Assembly (NCBI GenBank): GCA_037349105.1 | Contig: JAYJMM010000038.1 | Coordinates: 3,074,501-3,138,500, forward strand | Length of the DNA: 64,000 nucleotides | Source of the DNA: Limnomonas spitsbergensis | Taxonomy: Eukaryota; Chlorophyta; Chlorophyceae; Chlamydomonadales | Direction: 5' to 3' | Part shown: piece by piece, positions 11,801 through 23,800 of the stretch | Position numbering within the stretch: position 1 is the first letter of the stretch | How the letters are laid out: every line of letters begins with the position of its first letter | Notes under the pieces: model-generated | Database searches by the model: none | The model's input: the letters and a program-made list of their open reading frames with translations, nothing else | Told to the model about the DNA's origin: nothing | Program-made: the position numbers and the translations under genes

Positions 11801-14800
11801 GGTGAGAGGGTTGGGGAAGGGGGGGGGAGGGGGCGGTTCTTGCCGTCGAGTGGGCATGATGGTGAGAGGGTTGGGGGAGGGGGGGGGAGGGGGCGGTTCT
11901 TGCTGTCAAGTGGGCATGATGGTGAGAGGGTTGGGGGCGGGGGGGGGGAGGGGGCGGTTCTTGCTGTCAAGTGGGCATGATGGTGAGAGGGTTGGGGGAG
12001 GGGGGGGACGCGGCGGTTCTTGCTGTCGAGTGGGCATGATGGTGAGAGGGTTGGGGGCGGGGGGGGAGGTGGCGGTTCTTGCTGTCGAGTGGGCATGATG
12101 GTGAGAGGGTTGGGGGCGGGGGGGGAGGTGGCGGTTCTTGCTGCCGAGTGGGCATGATGGTGAGAGGGTTGGGGGCGGGGGGGGAGGTGGCGGTTCTTGC
12201 TGCCGAGTGGGCATGATGGTGAGAGGGTTGATGGCGGGGGGGGGAGGGGGCGGTTCTTGCTGCCGAGTGAGCATGATGGTGAGAGGGTTGGGGGCGGGGG
12301 GGGGAGCAGGCGGTTTTTGCTGTCGAGTGGGCATGATGGTGAGAGGGTCGGGGGGGGGGCGGTTCAGCTGTCGTCACTCGTCAGGGAGGAGGGGGCATAG
12401 CTGCTAGTCTCCCCCCCTCGGAATGACAGGGCCACGCCCGGCAATGAGCCTGGGGCGTTATTCAAATCCATCATTCGTGTTTTGGGGGAATGGGAGGTCA
12501 TGACAACTCTGTTAGTACACCAAGGATTCTAGGCCTAGCCTGCAGCCACCACATGATGTTGCGGGACACCTTGACATGCTGGGCTACGCTAGTACGCTCC
12601 TAGCTTGGTGCTGCAACGCCCCTCCCCCTTCCCCCTTCCCACTCCCCCCTTAGCATGCCCCTCTTAGCATGCCCCCCTTAGCATGCCCCCCTTAGCATGC
12701 CCCCTTAGCATGCCCCCTTAGCATGTATCTTTAGATATCTTGTATCAAAACATCGTGTTGATGTCAATTGGTGCCACCCTCGAGCCGTCACTCATGTATC
12801 TGGTCTGGTGGTGAAGCCGATCACCATCACTTCTTCTCATAATGATTATTTCTTGCCCCCCTCAGGGCAATTGGCACGTATTCGGTCTGGTGGTCAAGCT
12901 GATAAAGAACGTGGTTAAGCACGACAGCGCCTGCAACGTGGTACTGGCCGGGGGGTCAGAGGCGCTCAAGCTGCTGCTAGGCGTCGCACGGCTTGTCTCC
13001 AGGATGCCTGACCAGCGCAAACTGCTCAAGGTGTGGGGGGCATGGGAGGGAGAGAAGGGAACGATAGTAGGGAGGAGATGCGTGTGTGTTGGCCTAAGGG
13101 GTTAGGGGCGCTCAAGCTGCTGCTGTGTGTTGCGCAGCTGGTATCTAGGATGCCAGACCGGTGCAAACTGCTTAAGGTGTGGGGGGCATGGGAGGGAGAG
13201 AAGGGAACGATAGTAGGGAGGAGATGCGTGTGTGTTGGCCTAAGGGGTCAGAGGCGCTCAAGATGCTGCTGTGTGTTGCGCAGCTGGTATCTTGGATGCC
13301 GGACCAGCGCAAACTGCTCAAGGTGTGGGGGCTTTCTTGTGGGAGCAAGAAATGGAGCAGGAGAGGGGAGGAGAGAAAGGAGGAGTGTGTTGCCCGGTGT
13401 GTGTATGGTGCTCAAGCTGCTGGGTGGGGGGTGGCAGGTTTCCCGGATGCTGGACCAGCGCAAAGCTGCTGAAAGTGTGGGGTCTTTCTTATGGGAGCAA
13501 GAAACGGAGCAGGAGAGGGGACGTATCCAGGATGCTGGACCAGGGAAAGCTGTTCAAGGTGGTGGCGGTGTGTGGGGGGGGGTGGCATGGGTGCGGGATG
13601 CACAGAGAGGGAAAGAAAGGTGTATGTGTCCGAGGGAAACGGCAAGCGCTGAGGCAGATGAGGTATACTTTACGGATTTACGTTACTGTTCGATGCGTCA
13701 TTTTTTGTTTGATACCTCTTTGGAGGGGTCATAACAACATATGTTGCCTCCCCCCCCCCACCTTCCCCCTGCCCTGATCCCCTGTGATTAAACCCTCGTC
13801 TCCTAAGCCCTACACCCTACACCCTAAACCTCCCGTCCTCCCATAGCGCACCAGCCGTACATTGTGGATCATGAGTCAGAGGCTGTTGCACCCCATGCCG
13901 TTGAACTGAACCCTCATGCGCTGGACCCTCATCATGCAGCGCACCAGCCGTACATTGTGGATCATGAGTCAGAGGCTGTTGCATCCCATGCCGGAGCTGG
14001 AGCCTAGCTGGCCCACGCCAAGCAAGGATTCACAACACCTCACCACACTCTCAGGTATGAGGGGCATGGAGGGAGCGTGTGGCAGAGGGGGAGGAGTGAT
14101 GTACATAGAGAGGAGGGGGGGGAATGAAGAGGGGGGCAGGGTTAAGGAGTGATGGGTGTAGCGATTGGAGAGAAATGTAGGGGATGGAGGAGTGATGTGT
14201 TGAGATGTGTGGAGAGAGGGGAGATTTAACTGTAGAGGGGGGAGAAGTGATGTATGGAGAGGGGAGAGAAATGTATAGGGGGGTGAAGGGTGTACTCGCA
14301 GTAAGATAAGAGGGGAGCAGGCTAGTCTCTCATGTGTCCAGTGGCTTAGCGGCCAGTTTGGCACTTTGCATAGTCCAGGAGATTTATCATGTGACATTTA
14401 GTTTGCCCAGGCATTGGTGCAGCGTTCTTTTTTCAGCTTTAAGTTCACCTTCGGTGGGCCGCCTTACGGCCACGGAAGGCCCGATTAGAGCCGTGACTTG
14501 ACCGGCCTACAGACGCGTGCCAGATACGTCCTGGCCTCCCGTTTGAGGCCCCATACGCAGCATGCTTCGCCGCATATGGGGCCTCAAATGGGAGGCCAAG
14601 GCATAGCTGCATTGTAGCTGAACAGTAGCCGAGCCATGCAAAAATAAACACTGGTTTGGCAATTCCTCTTTAATCACTGGTGCGTCCCCTCTTGACTTGT
14701 CAGAATTTTGGTATGATGAGCTGCACTGCCACTAACACATCTTGAAGCTTGTTCCAACATTCTAACAATCCCCTCTCGCCACCTCGGCGTTGCAATAGTC

Positions 14801-17800
14801 ACAACTGCCGGCCTTTGAGCTGCGTCACCTCGCATGTTACCCCAGAGTAACAGCAGTGCAACAGCCGCTTACGTCCGCCTGTTGATCCCCTTAAGGAGTA
14901 AACGTGCATGTCTTGTCCTCACTGCTTGGCCACCTCACTGCTTGACCAGCCATGGAGGCTGATGTGGCGCGGCACATGGAGCTTTTCCCCGAAGACTACA
15001 GCCTGCAGCAGCTGGGGGGGCAAGGTCTGGGCACCAGGTTCCTCAACACGGTATGTTGTTTCAAAATTGGAAAGAAGGGGTTTGGGTACTCCAGCCGGAA
15101 GTGTCCGAGGACTCCTGCCTGCAACATCTGGGACTACACCCTGCGGCACCTTTAACAGCTTGGGTCGCTTGAAAGAAGGAATGGAAGCTACGCCCCGTGG
15201 GGGGCGTGAGAGTTAAGGAAACAGCGCAGCCTGGGCCGAAACTGTAATGGGTCGCTTGAGTCTGGATACACAGTTGCTGAAGTCGTGTAAGGTACCTGTG
15301 AAATGCACGAAATACAGAGATGGGTGCATGTGCTAAGATATCTGTCAGCCCGCTGGCCAGCCAATGGCCAATGGGAACACTACAGTTGAGGAGGCGACGG
15401 TGCATATGCCCTGTCCACCCTGAGGGTCGTTGTGTCACACGAGCCCTGCTTGCCTTAACGCTCTTGCCTGCTAAAAAACGAGTTGCTCATTATCCCATGT
15501 TTTGGGCTCCTCAATGTTTTGTCAAGATTAAGCTGCTGCTAAATACCTTGACTCTGTCATAGCTCCTCATGTTCCCTCTGCAATTGACACCGCATGCACT
15601 TGCCTGCCTGCCCTACAGCCTTGTCCCACTTCCCGACCTCCACTGCATCACCCCCCTCCCGGATGTCCTCTCCCCCTGCCCTTAGGTCCGCACCCCCCTC
15701 CCCCTGCCCTTAGGTCCGCCCGCCCACCCCCTGCCCTTAGGTCAGCCCCCCCTCCCCCTGCCCTAAGGTCCGTCCCCCCCTCCCCCTGCCCTTAAATCTG
15801 CCCCCCCCTCCCCCTACCCTTAGGTCCGCCCCACCCTCTCCCTGCCCTTAGGTCCGCCCCCCCCTCCCCCTGCCCTTAGGTCCTCCCCCCCCTCCCCCTG
15901 CCCTTAAATCTGCCCCCCCCTCCCCCTACCCTTAGGTCCGCCCCACCCTCTCCCTGCCCTTAGGTCCGCCCCCCCCTCCCCCTGCCCTTAGGTCTGCCCC
16001 CCCTCCCCCTGCCCCTAGGTCCGCCCCCCCCTCCCCCTGCCCTTAGGTCCTCCCCCCCCTCCCCCTACCCTTAGGTCCGCCCCCCCCTCCCCCTGCCCCT
16101 AGGTCCGCCCCCCTCTCCCCCTGCCCTTAGTTCCGCCCCCCCTCTCCCTGCCCTTAGGTCCGCCCCCCCCTCCTCCTGCCCTTAGGTCCACCCCCCCCTC
16201 CCCCTGCCCTTAGGTCTGCCCCCCCTCCCCCTGCCCCTAGATCTGCCCCCCCTTCCCCTGCCCTTAGGTCCGCCCCCCCCTTCCCCTGCCCTTAGGTCCA
16301 CCCCCCCCTCCCCCTGCCCTTAGGTCTGCCCCCCCTCCCCCTGCCCCTAGGTCCGCCCCCCCCTCCCCCTGCCCTTAGGTCTGCCCCCCCTCCCCCTGCC
16401 CCTAGGTCCGCCCCCCCCTCCCCCTGCACTTAGGTCCGCCCCCCCCCTCCCCCTGCCCTTAGGTCCGCCCCCCCTCCCCCTGCCCTTAGGTCTGCCCCCC
16501 CTCCCCCTGCCCTTAGGTCTGCCCCCCCTCCCCCTGCCCTTAGGTCTGCCCCCCCTCCCCCTGCCCCTAGGTCCGCCCCCCCCCTCCCCCTGCCCTTAGG
16601 TCTGCCCCCCCTCCCCCTGCCCTTAGGTCTGCCCCCCCCTCCCCCTGCCCTTAGGTCCGCCCCCCCCTCCCCCTGCCCTTAGGTCCGCCCCCCCCTCCCC
16701 CTGCCCTTAGGTCCGCCCCCCCTCCCCCTGCCTTTAGGTCTGCCCCCCCCTCCCCCTGCCCTTAGGTCCGCCCCCCCCTCCCCCTGCCCTTAGGTCCGCC
16801 CCCCCCCCCTCCCCTGCCCTTAGGTCCGCCCCCCCTCCCCCTGCCCTTAGGTCCGCCCCCCCCCTCCCCCTGCCCTTAGGTCCGCCCCCCCCCTCCCCCT
16901 GCCCTTAGGTCCGCCCCCCCCCTCCCCCTGCCCTTAGGTCCGCCCCCCCCCTCCCCCTGCCCTTAGGTCCGCCCCCCCTCCCCCTGCCCTTAGGTCCGCC
17001 CCCCCTCCCCCTGCCCTTAGGTCCGCCCCCCCTCCCCCTGCCCTTAGGTCCGCCCCCCCCCTCCCCCTGCCCTTAGGTCCGCCCCCCCCTCCCCCTGCCC
17101 TTAGGTCCGCCCCCCCCTCCCCCTGCCCTTAGGTCCGCCCCCCCCCTCCCCCTGCCCTTAGGTCCGCCCCCTCTCCCCCTGCCCTTAGGTCCGCCCCCCC
17201 CTCCCCCTGCCCTTAGGTCCGCCCCCCCCTCCCCCTGCCCTTAGGTCCGCCCCCCCCTCCCCCTGCCCTTAGGTCCGCCCCCCCCCCTCCCCCTGCACTT
17301 AGGTCCGCCCCCCCCCCTCCCCCTGCCCTTAGGTCTGCCCCCCCTCCGCCCCCTGCACTTAGGTCCGCCCCCCCCCCTCCCCCTGCCCTTAGGTCTGCCC
17401 CCCCTCCGCCCCCTGCACTTAGGTCCGCCCCCCCCCCCTCCCCCTGCCCTTAGGTCTGCCCCCCCCTCCCCCTGCCAGGGCGTATTCAGTGCCTGTACCG
17501 GTTTCCGGGCATATGTCCCATGCATCAAATGTGATGCTCTGTTGGACTGTAGAGCTTCACACACCTTTACCCCCTGCCCTTAGGTCCGCCCGACTCGAGT
17601 GCTGAGTGCGTCCCCACCCGCCACATCGGGCCTGGCTGCCTGGAGCTCCTCCCTGGCCTCGGTGAATGCCTTGCGGGAGCCGTTCCACGATTATGGGGAC
17701 TCCCTGAACACTGATATGATGGTGAGTGAGGTTGCAGGAACCCTAAACCCTGGACACCGATATGATGGTGAGTGAGGTTGCAGGAACCCTAAACCCTGGA

Positions 17801-20800
17801 CACCGATATGATGGTGAGAGAGGTTGCATGAACCCTGATTCCTGAACACCGATATGATGGTGAGAGAGGTTGCAGGAACCCTAAACCCTGAACACCGATA
17901 TGATGGTGAGAGAGGTTGCAGGAACCCTGATTCCTGAACACCGATATGATGGTGAGAGAGGTTGCATGAACCCTGATTCCTGAACCCTGGACACCGATAT
18001 GATGGTGAGAGAGGTTGCAGGAACCCTGATTCCTGAACACCGATATGATGGTGAGAGAGGTTGCATGAACCCTGATTCCTGAACACCGATATGATGGTGA
18101 GAGAGGTTGCATGAACCCTGATTCCTGAACACCGATATGATGGTGAGAGAGGTTGCATGAACCCTGATTCCTGAACCCTGGACACCGATATGATGGTGAG
18201 AGAGGTTGCATGAACCCTGATTCCTGAACACCGATATGATGGTGAGAGAGGTTGCATGAACCCTGATTCCTGAACACCGATATGATGGTGAGAGAGGTTG
18301 CATGAACCCTGATTCCTGAACCCTGGACACCGATATGATGGTGAGAGAGGTTGCAGGAACCCTGATTCCTGAACCCTGGACACCGATATGATGGTGAGAG
18401 AGGTTGCAGGCGCATCTTGCAGGATTATGGGGACTCCCTCAGAACTGATGTGATGGTGCGAGGGGCTGCAGGAGCCGCACTGTGGGATGCCTTCAACACA
18501 GACAGGGCGGTGCAAGGTTCAGGGTGAATCGCTTGCGTGGTTATGGGGATTCCCTCAACGCCAAAATGATGGTGGACAGGGTGAAAGGGGCCCCTTGCAC
18601 AATTTGGTGTTTCTTTCTTTGGCTACCAGTCCACCTGCGGCAGGCCGCTCTGCGGCCGCCAAAGGCTCGGTTGGGACCAAACCTGGACCGGTCCACGGCT
18701 CGTTGCCAAAGCAGCATGGCTGGCCACACATGGGGCCACCGGCCAGAGGCCAGTGTGTGGCTGACATGTAGCTGAAACACGAGGCAAGAAACACTGGCAC
18801 AGTTGTAGGGACTCCCTCGAGGCCTCAAACGCTGACAGGCTGGTGCAAGGTTCATGGTTGAGAATTTAGCCCTGTGGCGATGATGGGGACTCCCTGAGCA
18901 GTGCATACCTGTATGACTAGATGAGGATGAGACGGCAGTGGCGTGGCATTAGAGGGGATATGGACATGTTGGCGAGAGAGGGCGCAATAGTGTGGATGGC
19001 TCTCTAACCCGTGGCATGGACCCCCTGAGCAGTCCATAGTGTGGGTGGCTCTCTGACCCGTGGCAGGGACTCCCTGAGCAGTCCATAGTGTGGATGGCTC
19101 TCTGACCCGTGGCAGGGACTCCCTGAGCAGTCCAAAGTGTGGGTGGCTCTCTGACCCGTGGCAGGGACTCCCTGAGCAGTCCATAGTGTGGGTGGCTCTC
19201 TAACCCGTGGCAGGGACTCCCTGAGCAGTCCATAGTGTGGGTGGCTCTCTGACCCGTGGCAGGGACTCCCTGAGCAGTCCATAGTGTGGGTGGCTCTCTG
19301 ACCCGTGGCAGGGACTCCCTGAGCAGTCCATAGTGTGGATGGCTCTCTAACCCGTGGCAGGGACTCCCTGAGCAGTCCATAGTGTGGGTGGCTCTCTGAC
19401 CCGTGGCAGGGACTCCCTGAGCAGTCCATAGTGTGGATGGCTCTCTAACCCGTGGCTGGGACTCCCTGAGCAGTCCATAGTGTGGATGGCTCTCTAACCC
19501 GTGGCTGGGACTCCCTGAGCAGTCCATAGTGTGGATGGCTCTCTAACCCGTGGCTGGGACTCCCTGAGCAGTCCATAGTGTGGGTGGCTCTCTAACCCGT
19601 GGCTGGGACTCCCTGAGCAGTCCATAGTGTGGGTGGCTCTCTGACCCGTGGCTGGGACTCCCTGAGCAGTCCATAGTGTGGGTGGCTCTCTGACCCGTGG
19701 CAGGGACTCCCTGAGCAGTCCATAGTGTGGGTGGCTCTCTGACCCGTGGCAGGGACTCCCTGAGCGGTCCGTACCAATATGATTCGGCATCGACAATATG
19801 ATGGCCATATAATATGAGGGTGAGATGGGCAGGGGCGTGGCTCTCTGACCCGTGGCAGGTTCTATCATTTACAATGCTGGGCGATTTACAGTGCTGAGCG
19901 TTTTACAGTGATGGGCGATTTACAGAGTTGGGCGATTTACTGTGATGGGCGATTTACAGCGTTGGGCGATTTACTGTGATGGCCGATTTACAGCGTTGGG
20001 CGATTTACAGCGTTGGGCGATTTACAGCGTTGGGCGATTTACTGTGCTGGGCGATTTACAGCGTTGGGCGATTTACAGCGTTGGGCGATTTACAGCGTTG
20101 GGCGATTTACAGCGTTGGGCGATATACTGTGCTGGGCGATTTACAGCGTTGGGCGATTTACAGCGTTGGGCGATATACTGTGCTGGGCGATTTACAGCGT
20201 TGGGCGATTTACAGCGTTGGGCGATTTATTGTGATGGGCGATTTACAGCGTTGGGCGATTTATTGTGCTGGGCGATTTACAGCGTTGGGCGATATACTGT
20301 GCTGGGCGATTTACAGCGTTGGGCGATATACTGTGCTGGGCGATTTACAGCGTTGGGCGATTTACTGTGATGGGCGATTTACAGCGTTGGGCGATTTATT
20401 GTGCTGGGCGATTTACAGCGTTGGGCGATATACTGTGCTGGGCGATTTACAGCGTTGGGCGATTTACTGTGATGGGCGATTTACAGCGTTGGGCGATTTA
20501 CAGCGTTGGGCGATTTACAGCGTTGGGCGATTTACAGCGTTGGGCGATTTACTGTGCTGGGCGATTTACAGCGTTGGGCGATTTACAGCGTTGGGCGATT
20601 TACAGCGTTGGGCGATTTACAGCGTTGGGCGATTTACAGCGTTGGGCGATATACTGTGCTGGGCGATTTACAGCGTTGGGCGATTTACAGCGTTGGGCGA
20701 TATACTGTGCTGGGCGATTTACAGCGTTGGGCGATTTACAGCGTTGGGCGATTTACAGCGTTGGGCGATTTACAGCGTTGGGCGATTTACAGCGTTGGGC

Positions 20801-23800
20801 GATTTACTGTGCTGGGCGATTTACAGCGTTGGGCGATTTACAGTGCCACAAATACTTGCCGATCCTACATTCAACATGCACTGTTTTACAGTGTATCACA
20901 CCGTTGTATCGTGTATCACACCGTTATACCGTGTATCACACTGTTGTATATGCATCACATCGTTGTACAGTGTATCACTCTGTTTTACAGTGTATCACAC
21001 CGTTGTACAGTGTATCACACCGTTGTACTGTGTATCACACCGTTGGACAGTGTATCACACCGTTGTACTGTGTAACACACCGTTGTACTGTGTATTACAC
21101 CGTTGTAAATGCATCACATTGTTGTACAGTGTATCACTCCGTTTTACAATGTATCAAACCGTTGCACAGGGATTCACACCATTGTACCGTGTATCACACC
21201 GTTGTACGCTACACTGAAGTGCCTTGAGCCCAACATAAATCATTGACCATCCTGTCTCTTCAATGTTGCAGATGCATGACCTGCGGCGCGTCGTGCATCC
21301 ACACACCGTCATTAACCGCCTGGTGTACACCAACTACAGTGCCTCGGCCCAAGGCCGCTCCTACGGGCCCATTCACTCAGTCCCGCTCACTCCGGTTTCT
21401 GCGGCATCCGCGTCGTTGGCGGCGGCGCCAGCGGCGGCGGGCGGCGGCGGGAACATGAACCTCAGCCAGGAGTTCTCGGTCATGGACCTTCTGGGCAACG
21501 CCTCGACGTCCTCCCTGCTGGCAGCGCCCCCCGCGGTGGGCCTGCCGCCGCTGATCGCCCGCCCGATGCCCGGGTACGCTGCCGCGGCCGCGGCGGTGTC
21601 CCGCGGCGTGCAGGACGTCCGGGGCTTGGCGGGAAACGGCGGTGGGCCGGGCGGCGGGATGATGGGCCCCGAGAGCCTGCTCCTGAACCCGCCGTCGACG
21701 TCCGCAAACTCGCTGTCGCCACTCCGCGGCTCTGTGGATAGCAACGGCGCGTTGATGTCGCCCTCGGCGGGTCGGTGCAGCCCGCCGGCCTCCGGGCAAC
21801 AGCCGAGGCGGACGCCCGGTGGCAGGCCTGTCGCGCCCGCGGCAGCGGCTGGGGTGGCCGCCCCCGCCGATGGCTTGCAGGGCGCTGCTGGGCAGCTGCA
21901 CAGCAAGGCGCTTCGGCCGAGCGGGAGCCAGGCGAGGATGGCGTCGTCGGGGGCTCCGCTCGACGGCCAGCAGCAGCAGCAGCAATCTCAGCAGCCGAGG
22001 GTGGCAGGCCCGCTGCCACAGCTGGCGTTTGACTCTGCGTTTGAAGGCGGGAACTTGAGGGCTGCAGTGCAGGTGTGGAAGGCGTGTGCAGGTGTTTCTG
22101 TGGGGGTCTGTGTGGTGGGGACGGTGCAGGTGTGGAGGGAAGGCGTGTACGTGGGGGTGCAGGTGGGAGAGGAAGCGGGCGTGTCTATGGCTGTGCGAGG
22201 GGTTTTTGTAGCTGTGAAGGTGGCGTGCGTGTGTATGCTGGTGTAGGAGGGGTGGGAGGCTTGCAGGCTGGGAAGGGCGGCGTGTATTGGAATGGTGGGG
22301 GGATAAGGAGAGAGGGCTGCAGCTGAGGAGAGGGCATGCGATTTTAGCGGTGAGGTGGGAGAGGATGGGTGCTGGTAAGAGGTTGGGTGGGCTTGTGTTT
22401 TTGGCGGAACAAGGGGGCAGGGGTGCGAGGGTGCATGCTTGTGTGGCGATTGGGGGGGTTAGGGCAGGTATGGGAGGGGGGGAAGCATGTGTAGTGGATG
22501 GGGGGCGTCCTTGTTTGTGGCAGTGGGTGGTGAGGGACGTTGTGGGGGGGGGAGGGAAGGTGCTGGAAGTCACCTGACCTTATCACCCGATCATGGAGAA
22601 AGGAGGAGGTCCGAACTTGTTGTGTGCAACTGTGCATGAGCTGGACCCTGAGGGACCGTGCTTTGTGCTCAGGAGCACGTTACACACTCAATCCTAAACC
22701 CCGAAAATACCTGAACCCTTGACCCCCAAACCCTACGCGTTGTGCCCAGGAGCACGTTACACACATCCTAAACCCCGCAAATCCCTGAACCCTTGACCCC
22801 CGAACCCTCCGCGCTGTGCCCAGGAGCACGTTACACACATCCTTAACCCCGCAAATCCCTGAACCCTTGACACACCAACCCTCCGCGTTGTGCCCAGGAG
22901 CACGTTACACACATCCTTAACCCCGAAAATCCCTGAACCCTTGACACCCCAACCCTACGCGTTGTGCGTAGGTGTATGAGAACGAGTATGACCTGTTCCT
23001 GGCACCCGATATCAACGACAGGTGTGTGCACCTGCTGCTGGTTCAGGGGGGGGCTTGCTTGTCTGACCGCTGCTTGGCAGGGGTATCCCGCTTCGCGTGC
23101 GGCTGCTAGTTTAGGGGAGGGGATCTCAAAGCTCCATGGGTTGTATGTGAACTAGTACGGTTGTCAGCACCGCGTGTTCCTGGCGCCTGACAGGTTAATG
23201 CAGCAGGGTCTGTGGTGTAGGGGGGGCTCACTTTGTCTGACTGCTGGTTTAGACAGGTCTCCCGCTTTGCGTGTTTGCACAAGTATACGGTAGTTAGCAT
23301 GAAGTGTTCCTGGCAACCAACAGATGTGTGCAGTAGCTGTTGGTGTAGGGAGGGGGGGGGGGTATTTTGCTGTGCGTGCCGCCGCTACTGGTTGAAGGGA
23401 GGGATGCCTCATTGCCCTGTGTGTTTTATTGAATGTTTTCCTTGTTGTTTGCCAGGAGTGATGGAGGCAATCTGTGCCAGTGGTTCTACTTTGCCGTGTG
23501 GAATGTCGAACCGGGCGTCAGCTACAAATTCAACGTCGTCAACTTCAAGGTGCAGCTGCGCTATGGCCAGGGATTAGGGTTTAGGGTTTATGAACTCAGT
23601 CAAAGGTGTGGAACGCCAAACCGGGTGTGAGCCACAAGCTCAATGCTGTGAATGGCAAGATACTTTTATGGGGTAGGGGTGGGGTTTTGAACTTTAAGTG
23701 GAAGTTGGGGCTCGGTTAAAGTTCGTTTATGGGGGTAGGGCTAGGTTAAGGGTCGATGAAATTGAAGTTGGGGCTTGGCTATGCTGGTGGGTTTGCAAAG

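Noticed and set aside
19942..21227. Long plus frames with GDLQRWAIYSVGRFTAL repeats
   Set aside because: Translation of the 17-bp minisatellite, present in all three frames.
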